DNA from: Diphasiastrum complanatum
Lineage: Eukaryota > Streptophyta > Lycopodiopsida > Lycopodiales > Lycopodiaceae
Assembly: GCA_029204225.1 (NCBI GenBank)
Contig: MU832632.1
Location: 1-64,000 of the forward strand
Reading direction: 5' to 3'
DNA length: 64,000 nucleotides
Under the pieces are notes generated by a model. That model was not told the DNA's origin. It was given only the letters and a program-made list of their open reading frames with translations, and did not search any database. Positions within the stretch are counted from its first letter, which is position 1. Every line of letters begins with the position of its first letter. Position numbers and translations under genes: made by a program. Positions 33,231-45,639 of this stretch are shown piece by piece.

Positions 33231-33232
<2 letters not shown>
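31253..33232. other. AT-rich stretch; holds right member of the segmental duplication
   Basis: 32625-33200 is the second, diverged copy of 30655-31199. The rest (31253-32620) has no supported feature; short frames such as 31371-31559 and 32162-31911 are unsupported. Confidence 0.5.

Positions 33233-33308
<76 letters not shown>
33233..33308. repeat. (AT)n microsatellite, 76 bp
   Basis: Pure AT dinucleotides, preceded by TG/AC runs at 33196-33228. Confidence 0.98.
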
Positions 33309-33310
<2 letters not shown>

Positions 33311-33400
33311 TAGTGGGTTAGCCCGTCGTTGACTGGCAGCCGATAATTTGGGTGGCGACTTGTGGTCGAGATGTGTGGATGATGCTCAGAGCGGCGATTG
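33309..33400 (+). repeat. Repeat A following a TA array (related to 47180-47270)
   Basis: It reads ACTAGTGGGTTAGCCCGTCG, then TTGACTGGCAGCCGATAATT. The copy at 47180 reads ACTAGT, 8 bases, GCCCGTTGTTGAC and later CCGATGATTTGGATGGTGGC. Both follow directly on a TA array. The TATATACTAGT...CCCGT pattern recalls the 5' ends of some plant Helitrons, but I cannot prove it. Confidence 0.4.
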
Positions 33401-34340
33401 ATGATCTACTTAGTTATTCTCCCCCTCTCCATAGTATGTGGCATAACCTTCTTTTAATTTTCAATTTTTTTTTGTGACGACACATTGTGCATGCCCCTCC
33501 ATGTTGCCGAGAGAGTGGAAAATGTAAAGGGGGGTTGTGCCAAGGCCCACCTCCCTCCCCCCCAAAAAATGGGGGGAGACAGGGGCAGGGGAATGTAGCC
33601 CTCTCCCCCACCCTAAAAAAAAGAATGTGTGGGGAGGCTAAATCCTCCCCTTCCTCCCCCCACTCCCACCCACAACCTGTGAAAAATTGCCTACATTGGC
33701 AAATCTAGCCATGTAGAATATTGTACATTTTGTCAATATTGTTTGTTGGTTACTTCAATGGCCAAAGTGCCACTTGTACATACACACCTAAAGTAGGTTA
33801 CCACGAGTCAAGAGGAGTGGTTGTGTCTATTTGGTAGTGATTCCTACTTTGTAGGATCTAGACCATGATTTATGATGAGATTTGTACCTACCATGCACCT
33901 ACCAAGCATGACTCTTGGATCTAGGCTAGGGTTTTCACATTAGGGCAAGAAAGTGGAGTCTACTTCCTTATTACATGCTGGATTTTCACCTAACTTTGCA
34001 AAGGAAGTGTGTTTTACTATGTATTCCCATTCTCCATAGTGAGAAGATAGAAACTTTTTGGAGCCTCAAGGAGAAACTCAAGTTTCCTCTCATTGTATGG
34101 TGATTACTCTATTTTTCCAATGAAACCCAACTTTGGCACTTTGTAAACATTGTCTACAGGCCGTACTACAGCCTTATTTCCACACGTGTGGAGTTGGATT
34201 ATACTAATTGATCAATGCTTTGATTGTCTCTACTTGTTTCCTATCAAGCTGCTAAACTAGATCTTGTTTTCTGATGACTAGTTTCTGATAGATTGTTTAA
34301 CAAGCATACAATCACCTTGTGGATCATTCAAAGATCCATT
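33401..34340. other. Stretch without recognised gene, with G/C-homopolymer-rich patch
   Basis: 33414-33670 is a purine/pyrimidine-skewed patch of short G and C runs (a similar one lies at 42050-42172). The frames there are compositional artefacts. 34175-34187 holds the palindrome CCACACGTGTGG. Confidence 0.5.
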
Positions 34341-34386
34341 TGAGTTTTTGCAAAAAAGCCGAAGGTGTCCTAAAATAGTTCAACTC
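34341..34386 (-). repeat. Inverted fragment of the 7067-family copia LTR
   Basis: The reverse complement reads GTTGAACTATTTTAGGACAC, then CTTCGGCTTTTTTGCAAAAA, matching the duplicated unit at 8775-8938 and 45547-45600. Confidence 0.65.
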
Positions 34387-34439
34387 TCATTAGGGGAGTT
34401 TTGAGCTCCTCTACAATTTCTGATACAGTCCATACTTCT

Positions 34440-35786
34440 AGAAATTTGCTAGATCTTGTACACATGGACATTTGTGGCCCTATGCATGCTATTTCCTCAA
34501 GAGGAGTTGTCTATATCCTGACTTTTATTGATGACTTCTCTCGCAAGACTGCAACTTACTTCTTGAAAAACAAATCATAGCCTTCAAGTTCTTCATGTAG
34601 TACAGGACATCAGCAAAAAATTGACCCAGAGGAGAATCAAAGCTCTACGCTCTGATGGAAGGGGAGTATTTATCTCCATCGAGTTCAAAGTCTGTTGCAA
34701 GGCCAAGGAATACAATCACAACATACAACTAGCTACTCAGCTCCAATGGTGTAGCTCAAAGGAAGAATTAGACACTCATTGCAAGTGCCAAGAGCATGTT
34801 GGCCCATGTCTCTCTTCCAAAGAAATTTTGGACAGACGCTGTTACTACAGCATCCTATCTACAAAAACGATCCATTACAACAGCCCTGAATGGCAAGACA
34901 CCTTATTAGGTGTGGACAGGTTTGAAGCCATCACTCAAAAACACTAGAATGTTTGGATGCAAAGCTTTCAATAAGGTCTCTGCTGATCTACAACAAAATC
35001 CAACCCAAGGATCAAACAATCAAAATTCGATCCAAGGGTCGACTAGTAGCACACCAATTTTTATTGGCTACTCTCCAGATCACAAGGCATACAAGCTCTA
35101 CAACCTGGACAATCATAAAGCATTCATGAGTAGAAATGTCATTTTTCTGGAAGACCAATTTTTTTACCACAAAGAAAAAGCTGCAACAAATTTCGACCCA
35201 AGTATCGAACAACAGAATTCCGATTCAAGGGTCGAACAGTCAAAAATCGATACTGACTCAGAAAATGAGTCAGAATCTCAATGGATTGAATTACATCAGA
35301 GAATCAAATTTCAATTCAGAAGATCAAATCGATCTAGACAACCTCCATCCCTATTTAGAGATGATCCAGTCTACTACTTTGTACATGAATCAAATGCAAA
35401 TTCTGAGACAAAGTCAATTATTGATGTTGACTAGTGCGAGGCAACAATGGACACCAAATTAATGAGAATGGTTTCTATCCAAACTCGGCAGACTCAAATT
35501 TTCATGTCAAGTCAGTATCAGATTTCTTCATCAACTCCACTCTTTATGTAGATGATACTCTACTATTCGATATGAAAGATCTAAGATGCAAGTTAACACT
35601 GGAGTTCAAAAGGCCTAATAAAGTTCCAGCCAACTGTTGTCACGGAGTACAAAAATTGACCCAGTAGAACAAATCTGATGGTAGCAGATTACTTCACAAC
35701 CACTCTGGCAAAAGAGCACTAGTTCAGATTCAACGACAAGTTAAATCTGAAGACCAAAGCTTTTCAGGATCCACATTAAGAGGGAG
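34440..35786 (+). pseudogene. Copia pol relic (integrase to RNase H), heavily decayed
   Basis: LDLVHMDICGPM and LTFIDDFSRKT (34447-34555) are the integrase core start. Then come VWTGLKPSLKNTRMFGCKAF (34905-34975) and TPIFIGYSPDHKAYKLYNLD (35052-35115), the tether between integrase and RT with RSNRSRQPP before RT. LYVDDTLL (35541-35565) is the RT catalytic box, and ADYFTTTLAKEH (35686-35722) the RNase H tail. Most of RT and RNase H is deleted and at least five frames are used. The purine tract AAGAGGGAG precedes the LTR. Confidence 0.85.
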
Positions 35787-36589
35787 TGTTGGAATTCGAT
35801 GCTCAGTCTCAAATCCATTCATTAATGAACATCCTGAAAGCTATACAAAATCAGAAAAAGAAAAGGATCAAATTTTTGAGTAGAAGGTAAAAAAAATCCA
35901 GTATCAGATTTTTTCGACCCAAGCCTTCACCGACTAACCATTGTCAAAGAGGAATTTTTTGACCCTGGATCTCTCATCGAATTAGATCCAAAAATTATCC
36001 GGGCATCTTCGACCCTGGATCAGGTCAAATCGGGTCTAATTTTTCGAACCCTGGAAAATCCGACCCTGACTATATTTTTGATCCAGTATAAAATCGATCC
36101 TTTGTATATTTTTGATACTTTGTAAAGTTTGATACTTTCTAAAATCCAACCCAACGACTTTGCGTTCACAGTCCGCCTACATTGTACATGCAATTATAGT
36201 TATGAGGCAGTTGTAATAACTATAAAAAATATCAATTATAGATATTTGAATAGTATATCAAAATAAGTATCTTCATCAAAAATTTCTTATAGTCTTCTGA
36301 TATCTAAAACATCTGATAATTGTATCTATCACTTCATTCAGATAGTTTTGTTGCATGTGTTATCACAGACAACGATCAGAGTTCTCATTTTATAGCCAGC
36401 TGAAGTTTTCACTTCATGCGATTGTACTCCTTGTGAATATTAATCAGAGTACATTTTGTCTCCACTCAGTTGTTGTTCCATTGCGCATTCTCAATTCCTT
36501 CATTTTGAATGTTCTGCTGCTAATTGTGGGGCTTCTGATCCTAATCCGATATTGGTCAATCATCTCTAATAAACCATCAATTTTCGACA
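35787..36589 (+). repeat. 3' LTR of the decayed copia element
   Basis: Starts TGTTGGAATTCG after the polypurine tract; a TG...CA end is placed at TTTTCGACA (36589). A TATA-like CTATAAAAAATATC lies at about 36217. It contains many GACCCTGGATC-type motifs also seen in the internal region (34990-35050). The far end is uncertain because a tandem array follows. Confidence 0.65.
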
Positions 36590-36592
36590 CAA

Positions 36593-36764
36593 AGGACCTT
36601 TTGGGATCGTATTTCGACCGTTTGGGACCACATTAGGACCTCAGGACCGTTTGAGACCGCATTAGGATCGTATGAGACTGCATTAAGACCACACTAATAC
36701 TATTTGAGACTGCAAATGGACCGCATTAGGACCATTTGAGACTGCATTAGGACCATTTGAGACC
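36593..36764. repeat. Short tandem array (about 20-26 bp unit, about 8 copies)
   Basis: Units of the type GACCRTTTGAGACYGCATTAG with single-base changes. No coding frame. Confidence 0.8.
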
Positions 36765-37240
36765 TATATAATAAAGACTATTTTACTGAGAGAGAGTGAC
36801 AAGTATATGCCACACACTCTAAAGCCTATGGCACACACTTTAGGACTATAATATAAAGAAATTAAACTTTCAAACTTGATGACATTTTGCTTTGTTTTTT
36901 TTTTAATTGAGTTTTGAAGTTTTGAGTTAATGTCTTATTTACTTCACACACTTTAGTGCTTAAAACTTTAGACAATAATGTTTTTTACATGTCTTTCTTA
37001 TTTATTTTACATAAGAAAATTTTAGCCATGAACCAAACTCTAGCCATAAAAAGATAGTTGTTTGTTTTGCAAATAGTTTAAGTCATTTTGATTAGATCAT
37101 GGATGCATGGATAATAATTTGTTATTTATGTTTTGGATGCATGAAGTGTGTAACTGTGTCTTTCTACATAAATAGTGTGGTTAGACGGCGGATAAAAACG
37201 GTGTAAACAATATTACTCTGGAGTGTGTATGCAATAATTT
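36765..37240. other. AT-rich stretch, possible Helitron leader
   Basis: No supported feature. It lies directly before the Helitron protein remnant. Confidence 0.35.
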
Positions 37241-39222
37241 ATTGTACAAGACTCCAAAGAATGAAACGGTTGCCGGAAGAAAGGCAAGATTAAACCATAG
37301 GAGACAAGCTAAGAGAAGAGCTTTGCATTCAGATAGAGGTGGTAGTGTTTTAGAAGTTCGTACATGTGGACCATCATTGACAATAGATAGCGAAAATACA
37401 GATCGATGTGTTGGCACCAATGACACCATTGGAGCATGTGACAGAACAATCGATCACGTATTTTCAACTAGAGATTTACTACACCAGATGTGTATACAAA
37501 TCAATTGTACATGACTCCAGATGTTGAAAGCAAGTCTGAGAGGACACTTAGGTTAAATCAAAGACGAATGGCAAAGAGAAGAAATTTAGCTTTGTAGTTC
37601 TCTTTAGTTGAGCCTACTGTTACGTCTGGATGCAACGACACAATTTTTGTACAAGAGTCGCACCAATAGTAAATGAAAATTTTACATGCATGGCAAGTGT
37701 TTGTGATTTTATGTCACCAGTTCCATTTACGCCTAACATACTGGATCAACCTATTGATATTTCTGCTCCATCTAACATAAACAAACGTACATCATTTTCA
37801 TTTTTTAAAATAACATGGAGTGAAAAACACCTTCCTGTCATGATGTGGGTTGCATGAAGGAAAAGGTTAGGTTGTCGTCGTTTCATGCACCTGCTTAGAT
37901 TGTTTGCTTAGATGATGAAGCAGTGGTGCATTTTTTGAAGAAAATACAGAGCTATAATCATTCTCTTTCATTTGCTTCCCTGGATGTAAAATTAGATAAG
38001 TCTACTGCTAATTCTAAAGGTGGTGCTTATGATTTCAGAGTTTCAGGACATTTATGCCCTCAGATAAGTGGATTGCTTCCTACAGACGAGCCTGCGTTCT
38101 CACAAATATATATATTGGATGGAGATGATTTCTAGCTAGAAAGAAGGTTGTCTCTTGACTCAAGCATCCGATGTGATGTTTTGAGTAGCTTACAACAAAT
38201 GATAATGGAGATCAGCCCATTTGCAAGTGTCTTCATGAGTGCAGGTCTTATTATGCACACAAATCCCACTCTTGACATTTGTCTTCGTATAATGTCAGGT
38301 GTCTCCAACAATCAAGAGAATCGACAATACAATGCACCAATAGCAAATGAAATAGTTGTACTCATGTCCTTAGATGATTGTCCAACTGATGGCCATCATG
38401 ACATAATCCTCCATTCGGTCCAAGATGGTTTGAAAAGAATAAATCAGCCTTACTCCTCCTATGATGCATTGCATTTTGTTCGTTTATTTCCTTTTGGGAC
38501 AGACGGATGGCATGTAGGCATATCCCATGTACAAGACTCGCCTTTCAACACAACATCTTGGTACAAATGAGAAGCATAATATTGTTGATTCAACACAGCC
38601 GTCATTTATGGAAAATGATAAAATCAAAAGTGGTGATGAGGATGTGGATGCTTGCGATGTAACAAGCCATAGGAGACATAAAAATGTAACTATTTACGAA
38701 TTTTATAGCTATCATCTCCAATTGTGTGAGGACATATTTCACCAATACACTTAGCAAGCAAACTATTTCAGGAGTATCTTTGTGATCAGTTTGCAAAACT
38801 AGCTCATGAAAATTTGAATTAAATATACGCTAATCAACATAAATTTCGGCATGAGATTTGGAGTGAGATAGTTATTGACGCCGTTGGGGCAGAGGTTGCA
38901 TGTGAGATTGGTCAGCATGTTGTTTTGTCGTCATCATACATAGGGTTACCATGCCATATGCATCAACTTTATCGAGGTGCAATGGTTGTTGTTAGAACGC
39001 TAGGGCAACCTGATTTGTTCATCACGATGATTGCCAATCCAAACTGGTCGGAGATAAGGAGGCAGTTAACGTATGAACAAACACATGCAGATAGACCGGA
39101 CTTGGTTGCAAGAGTTTTCAATATAAAACTACAACATATGATAAGTCTTTTGAAAAGAAATTGACATTTTTGGGTGTGTTATAAGAAGGTTGCATGTGGT
39201 GGAATTTCAGAAGAGAGGATTG
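37240..39222 (+). pseudogene. Helitron Rep/helicase, N-terminal and Rep regions
   Basis: Basic repeats KARLNHRRQAKRRAL (about 37285) and RLNQRRMAKRR (about 37550) match the charged Helitron N-terminus. 37918-38130 reads HFLKKIQSYNHSLSFASLDV, then YDFRVSGHLCPQISGLLP. 38148-38570 holds NAPIANEIVVLMS, DIILHSVQDGLKRI and SSYDALHFVRLFPFGTDGWH. 38640-39170 holds VTIYEFYSYHLQL, then SSYIGLPCHMHQLYRGAM, PDLFITMIANPNWSEI and DRPDLVARVFNIKL. It ends at VVEFQKRGL (39222), abutting a gypsy element. These are the Helitron_like_N blocks just before the HUH (PHAH) nuclease motif, which is lost. Stops and frameshifts make it dead. The protein normally nicks and unwinds DNA for rolling-circle transposition. 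Confidence 0.9.
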
Positions 39223-39603
39223 TCTCCTCCTACCCAAAACTGCGATACAGTGTTCATTTAACCAAGGGAGGCCCAAAATCACATCGAAGGCATCCATCTC
39301 TAAAATCACAAAGCTAAGTTTAGCCTTCCATCTTCCAATCTGCACCGGGATGTTCAATGTCGCTTTGTCTGCATCTAGTGCTCCCTTCGCTGTTTCTACC
39401 TTGAGAGTAGATGTAACATTCCTGGTCGGCAAGCTGAATTGTTCCACTACACTCCTTGAGATATAGTTATGTGAAGCTCCGGAGTCGATCATGAAATCTG
39501 ACTTCCTCCCCGCGATCTTTCCTGATAAGAATAACAATCTTGAACCAATCTTGGGGGTTGCCCCAAGGAAGTTCCTTTCCATACTTGTACGTCGTCCACT
39601 CAT
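39223..39603 (-). pseudogene. Gypsy aspartic protease
   Basis: KSDFMIDSGASHNYISRSVV carries the DSG active site, intact here. LSFVILEMDAFDVILGLPWL is the standard following block; the conserved ILGLPWL and DSGASHN pair identify the family. The frame begins at 39603 and runs 127 codons before homology stops. The retropepsin would cut the Gag-Pol polyprotein. No RT follows because the element is cut. Confidence 0.85.
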
Positions 39604-39840
39604 AAATGTAAGCTCCTCTCACAACTCCCAACTAGATCAGATCACCTGGATCAAAACAAGTAGTCAGGGATAATTCAGGTCCAGGCAAGCACACCACAAA
39701 CGAACATACCAACCAAAGCTTAAGCAGAGGATCCCTCTCAAGTCACATTCCCCTTGAGACCGAACGTAGGATCTTTGCCTAGCCGCGCCCACACAAATCT
39801 ATCACAGAATTAGCCCACGAGGAAACATCCATCCAACCAT

Positions 39841-40240
39841 CCGTGCTTTCACCATTAAGCAGCACATTGCCTCAGTCACGTCCCACCACTTTTTGGTCGA
39901 TAACCCTTATAGCTAAACGATCGGCAGCTATCCCGCACCGGCAGCTAACCACCCGTGCTTTACACCCGAATTCGAGCAGCATCTCTGTATCAATGGTTAA
40001 CCCGTACAGTTCGAATATGTCGCCCCGCACCCCACAAGGTACAGACTGTGCTTTCACCTACCTAGGCAGCACTTTGCCTCATCCGTCCTACGTGTAGACA
40101 GCGCCAGGCCAAAACCGCGAGAACTGACCATGCTTACACCTCGAGGGCAGCACTTTGACTCATCAAGTCCCCCGTTCTGCTGACCACCCCGACCGTGGAC
40201 GTACCCATGCTTACACTGTGGGCAGCACCTTACGCAACGG
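39841..40240 (-). repeat. Five-copy leader repeat in the gag-less gypsy element
   Basis: On the plus strand, copies at 39841, 39951, 40045, 40127 and 40204 share TGCTTWCACC, then GGCAGCACTTTGMCTCA, with spacings of about 110, 94, 82 and 77 bp. They lie between PBS and protease, where gag should be. Confidence 0.65.
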
Positions 40241-40303
40241 TTGTCTTGACAAATCCCAAAATGTGGCCATCCCTGTGAGACTTGCGTAGCTGACCGGCTA
40301 GTC

Positions 40304-40316
40304 GGCTTTGATACCA
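40304..40316 (-). other. Primer binding site (iMet-like)
   Basis: TGGTATCAAAGCC on the minus strand, two bases from the LTR end; one mismatch to TGGTATCAGAGCC. Confidence 0.7.
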
Positions 40317-40318
40317 CA

Positions 40319-41236
40319 TGTTGCGCCGGCGTCTCAAAGGGCGCTGGGACTTGAGCGGTTTCCCCAACACACGCTTAAGTCTAACATTCATCCATCATGC
40401 ACTTACGTAAAAGCCAACTCAGAAACGTAACAAGCTTAACCATTCAGACTTAAGAAAACTGGAATCCCAACCAACCCGAAAGCCAACTCAGAATCCGTCC
40501 CCAAAAGGTAACCCAAAGGCAAAGACAAGCCACACACGAAACCCAAGGCATAGTGGTCGCCAAACTGACCAACTGGCATAGCGGCAAGCCCCATGTCGAT
40601 GACAGGGACCCTTAGGCTCCAGTGACGCAAAAAGGTTGTAGTAAGGGTCCTTCCACTTGGACCAGTTCCGGAGGCGAAACCGAAATGGTAATCATCCCCA
40701 AGGATCAACTTTATTAGATTTGGAAGAGGTTACATTCATACATAGACTGACCGGTCTCGGGGCCACCAACAGGTGCTGGGAATTGTGTCTGGCTCGTGCT
40801 GGTAGAGGGAGCTGAGACCTGGCGACTGGATTCCTGGCGCTGGTTGAGCTGCCCAAGTTTCTGTCTGCTGGACTCCCCCTATAGTTCTGCTGTGATTCGG
40901 CGCACCCCCTCTGTTTTGAAACATAGTGCTTTCTGGTAAAGCACACTTTTTGGGACTTAGTTTTTATTTTGCTGATTAAGCCTGGCAACCTGGCAGAATC
41001 AGTCTGGCTCCAGGACATGGGTCCCGGGAGCCATTCCGGTGGCATAATCAACTTGCTTCTTGACTAGGCCATGACTCCAGCTCCAGAGCTAGCTCATGAC
41101 TTGTGACTACTTGACTGGCTCACCACAGGTCGGAGGCTCAGTCCTTGACGTTCTAACTTGCTCTGGGACCTTAGGGAGTGTCACCCCTTAGAATATTACA
41201 GGGCACGCTGGGTGCACCTGAGTAAGCTTTACAACA
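40319..41236 (-). repeat. 5' LTR of the gag-less gypsy element (918 bp)
   Basis: On the minus strand it begins TGTTGTAAAGC and ends GGCGCAACA, giving TGTTG/CAACA termini. It is notably GC-richer than the surrounding DNA. No partner LTR in the window. Confidence 0.7.
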
Positions 41237-41960
<724 letters not shown>

Positions 41961-42309
41961 CAGGCTATTATGAGGTGACCTCCGGCCACATTCGATCTCT
42001 GATTTGTGGGGCAGAGTTGTTTTCTTAAGGGGGCTCTTTATTATTTTTTAAATCCCCTCCCTCCCCTCAAAAAAATGAAGAGGCCCCATCCTCGAGGCCC
42101 AGAATAGATTTTATTTTTTATTTTTTTTTGGGGGGGGGTTGCGTGTGAGTGGAGGGAGGATGGGGAGGATGTTGTTGGAAATTAAGCCAACAGTTGTCTC
42201 CTTGGTGAATGACTAGAATCTATTTCATGATTCTTCCTGCATGTTTATTGATCATTGACCTAGGGTCAGGTGAAACCAACTTTGGTTCTACGTCTGCTCA
42301 TCTGATACG

Positions 42310-43200
42310 TGGCATAGTCGATTTGGAAACGTGAATACAAGATCACTTTCTTATATGTGTTGTAATTATTTAGTTGATGGACTGAATCTCCCTTCTTCAT
42401 TAGATAGGCAATCTTTCTTTTGTGAATCATGCATCTATGGGAAGCACTCTAGAAGCAAGTTTCCAAAATCACATTCCATCAAAACAAAACATGTATTAGA
42501 TCTTGTACATAGCGATCTCTGTGGTCCAATGCCAACTCCATCCTTAAGAGACACAGTCTATTTTATCACTTTCATAGATGATTATTCTAGATGGTATACA
42601 GTCATGTTCATTAAGCACAAATCTGAAGCCTTTGAATGCTTCAAAAGATTCAAGGCCATGGCACACAAACATCTAGGAAAGTGAAGGCACTCTAGACTGA
42701 TGGTGGCGGCGAATACATCTCCAATGAGATGTATGACTACCTGGCTGAATATGGCATCAAAAGATAGTTCACTACTTCCTATTCACCTCAACAAAATGGG
42801 ACTGCAGAAAGGAAGAACCGAACTCTTTCGAACTCAGCCAGATCCATGCTACATTAAACACACCTACCTACGAAGTTCTGGACAGAAGCTACTGCCACAA
42901 CCTATGACGTGCACAACAGATCCATCACCAAAGCCGTCAACAACAAGACTCCTCATGAAGTTTGGCATGGGCACAAGCCTAGTGTCAGCCATTTAAAAAT
43001 CTTTGGTTGTATATGTTTTGTTCACATTCCCAAACAGCTTAGGAAGAAGCTGGATCATGAGACAAATAATGTATTTTCATTGGCTATCCTAATGAACATA
43101 TAGCTTATAAAGTCTATGATCCATCCACCAATGTAGTATTTGTCTCTAGGGATGTAATACTTCAAGAACATACATACTATGATTTCAAACAACCGATGCT
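42310..43200 (+). pseudogene. Copia integrase
   Basis: CESCIYGKHSRSKFP is the end of the pre-integrase zinc finger (GAG_pre-integrs). VLDLVHSDLCGPMPT and YFITFIDDYSRWYTV form the DDE core with the first two acids. After a frameshift near 42680 come TDGGGEYISNEM (second D region) and YSPQQNGTAERKNRTL with the catalytic Glu (42775-42825). TPHEVWHGHKPSVSHLKIFG (42945-43010) is the tether. A third frame continues to DVILQEHTYYDF. Three frames in all; inactive. Confidence 0.9.
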
Positions 43201-43329
43201 AGGTCATTTCATCCTATTTTACGTAGCATGGATTCTTCCAACGTTGATGTTCCTTCTAGAGAACTTGCAACTACAACTACATAAGCCGAGCAGCCGATAG
43301 TTCCTATCATCAGACCAGACCAAGCTAGC

Positions 43330-45041
43330 TTGAACAGATCTGGAGAAATTCAAGAAGAAGCATCATCGCATCCTGGTCAACTAAACGTCCACAGATCCTC
43401 ACGGACTCGAACAGTTTCTGAGAGGTATGCACCTCAATCATTTTGGACTTCATCAGAAGAACCAGATTGCCTAGCCAAAGCAATTAGCTCCAAGGATGCT
43501 GTGAAGTGGCAAGAAGCAATGGAAAGCGAGTACAACTCACTTTTGATTAATTAGACCTGGACACTGGTTGACTTCCCCACTCACAAGAGAGTTATCGACA
43601 ACAAGTGGATATTCAAGAAGAAGATCAACTCTGATGGTTCCATTGCCAAATGGAAAGCATGGTTGGTGGCTAAAGGATTCAATCAAGTCCAAGGAGTGGA
43701 TTATCAAGCAATTTTCAGTCTTGTCATCAAGATGCAGTCAATCAGGACTCTGATTGCGTTAGCAGCCACCGAAGACCTCCAAATGCACCAAATGGATGTC
43801 AAGACAACATTTCTCAATGGCAATGTCGAAGAGAATTTGTACACCTTCCAACCGGAAGGATTCGAAGTCAAAGGCCAAGAGCACAAAGTGTGCAAGTTGC
43901 ACAAAGCAATCTACGGTCTAAAACAGGTTGCAAGAGCATGGTTCGAAAGAATCAACTCTTATCTCATTCAATTGTGATTTGCAAACAATTCAGCTGACTG
44001 TAATGTTTATTCAAAGCATATAGGAACCAATTCAGTTCACATATCTCTTTACGTAGATGATGCATTTATTCTGTCTGACGACACTTCTCTACTACACACT
44101 ACTAAGAGTGATCTGTCAAAGGAATTTGACATGACTGATTTAGGAGTTGTTCATTCTTTGCTAGGAATTCACATTACTAGAGATAGACTTCAGAAGAAGA
44201 TCTATCTTAACAGCAGACATATCTAAAAGGCATTTTAGAAAAGTTTCATATGTCTGATTGGAAACCAATTGATACCGCAACGGATCCAAGTATTGTACTG
44301 ACTAAACCTACTAGTGCTAATTCTGATAGTGAAGTACTCGACATAGCGAAGTACCCTTATCATTCACTAATAGGATCTTTGATGTATGCAATGCTATGTA
44401 CTAGACCAGATTTAGCATACATTGTTAGCACATTAGGTCAATTCATGTCTAATTCTAGGATTTCTCATTGGAAAGCATTAAAGAGAGTGATGAAATATAT
44501 TCAGGGAAGTCTAGATCACATTTTATGTTATGATGGAAATGCTATCGACCCATTCGTCCTGCGAGGCTACTCTGACTCAGATTGGGGAGGAATAGTCTCT
44601 ACTAGAAAATCTACTTCCAAGTTCTATTTCTATCTGGCAAGGAGACCGATTTCATGGAATTCAAGAAAGCAGAAATCAGTTGCGCTTTCTTCAACAGAGG
44701 CATAGTACATCGCAACATGTCAAGCTTCAAAAAAAACTATATGGGTCATGTTATTACTTCACGACTTGGATCACACTCAGTTCAATGCTACCACCATTTT
44801 GTGTGACAACTTGAGCTGTATTTCACTGTCACTGAATCCCATATTTCATGGCAAATCCAAGCACATCGAAATCCAGAATCATTTCATTTGGGAGAAAGTT
44901 TTCTCAGGGCAAGGGATTCTTCAATACTTCTCCACAACAGAAATGGTCGCAAACATGTTCACCAAAGCACTTCTCAGGATCAAGAATCAAAAGTTCTTCA
45001 ACATGCTAAACTTGACGAAGATGCCAAGGCACCAACCATGA
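43330..45041 (+). pseudogene. Copia reverse transcriptase and RNase H
   Basis: WQEAMESEYNSLL begins RT; a stop follows at 43552. NKWIFKKKINSDGSIAKWKA, QMDVKTTFLNGNVEENLY, KLHKAIYGLKQVARAWF and LYVDDAFILSDD (about 44046-44082) are the RT blocks, with YVDD kept. A stop at 43975 and a one-base deletion at about 44210 break the frame. RNase H runs FVLRGYSDSDWGG, VALSSTEA (then a stop), LCDNLSCISLSLNP and HGKSKHIEIQNHF to 45041. Nearly identical in order and text to 7213-8335. Confidence 0.92.
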
Positions 45042-45054
45042 CCTTAAGTGGGAC

Positions 45055-45630
45055 CGTTGAAAATTAAACCCACAGTTGTCGCCTTGGTGAATGACTAATT
45101 TCTATTTCAAGACTCTTCCTGGATTTTTATTGATCATTGATCTAGGGTTAGGTGAAACCAATTTTGGTTCTACGTCTGCTCATCTGATACCTACAAGAAT
45201 CACAAACTTAGACAACCAATTTATTTGAAGAACGTCTACAATGGGCTTCCGACTGATCTCCAACAAAGGGTAACCAATCCTATCATAATTTCAAGTTCAG
45301 ATGTTAAGTTCAACAACTTGAAGTCATTGAAGACTTGGCCATCTTCAAGAACTTCCACAAAATTAGCATTCAGAACAAGTCTGCAAAAATACTCTAAGTG
45401 TCACGACAGTATGCCGAAATGAACTATGTTTTTCACAGTGTCGCCTTTTTCGCATTTTTTTGAAATGCGAAACTAGCATAGTTCAACAGTTTAAACTATT
45501 TTGCAACAGTTCAAAGTTTAAACTATTTTGCCACAATTTAAAGTTCAACCATTTTAGGGCACCTTCTGCTTTTTTGCAAAAATGCGAAGAGAGAGAAAAT
45601 TCCCGAAGGTCATATACTTTCACATTAGAG
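45055..45630 (+). repeat. 3' LTR of copia copy 2, truncated
   Basis: Aligns with the first about 560 bp of the 8347 LTR. It has one rather than two copies of the TTTTAGGGCACCTTC unit, and homology ends near 45625, so the TATA box and LTR end are missing. Confidence 0.85.
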
Positions 45631-45639
45631 GAGTTCTAA

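Larger units (their letters stand above)
39223..41236 (-). mobile_element. Ty3/gypsy element with protease but no gag, 3'-truncated
   Basis: In minus orientation: 5' LTR (41236-40319), PBS (40316-40304), a leader with five diverged repeats (40240-39841), and a protease frame (39603-39223). Only about 700 bp separates PBS and protease, with no Gag motifs. The 3' part ends abruptly at 39222 against the Helitron remnant. Confidence 0.75.
42173..45630 (+). mobile_element. Ty1/copia element, copy 2 of the 7067 family
   Basis: It starts TGTTGGAAATTAAG. The 5' LTR is again cut after about 136 bp (CTCATCTGATAC at 42298-42309) and jumps into the pre-integrase region. Integrase, RT and RNase H follow, then a 3' LTR starting at 45055 (CGTTGAAAATTAAA, TG mutated to CG), which is colinear with 8347 to about 45625 and is then lost. 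Gag and protease are absent. Stops and frameshifts are fewer than in older relics. Confidence 0.88.

Noticed and set aside
33414-33708. Gly/Pro-rich frames in the G/C-run patch
   Set aside because: Homopolymer-driven composition, no supporting context.
36593-36764. CRISPR-like appearance of tandem arrays (also 46787-46888 and 39841-40240)
   Set aside because: Units are contiguous or diverged with no unique uniform spacers and no cas genes; this is eukaryotic DNA.
38925-39222. Independent host gene suggested by the well-preserved frame VLSSSYIGLPCHMHQLY...
   Set aside because: The whole stretch matches Helitron replicase blocks in order, so it is transposon-derived.
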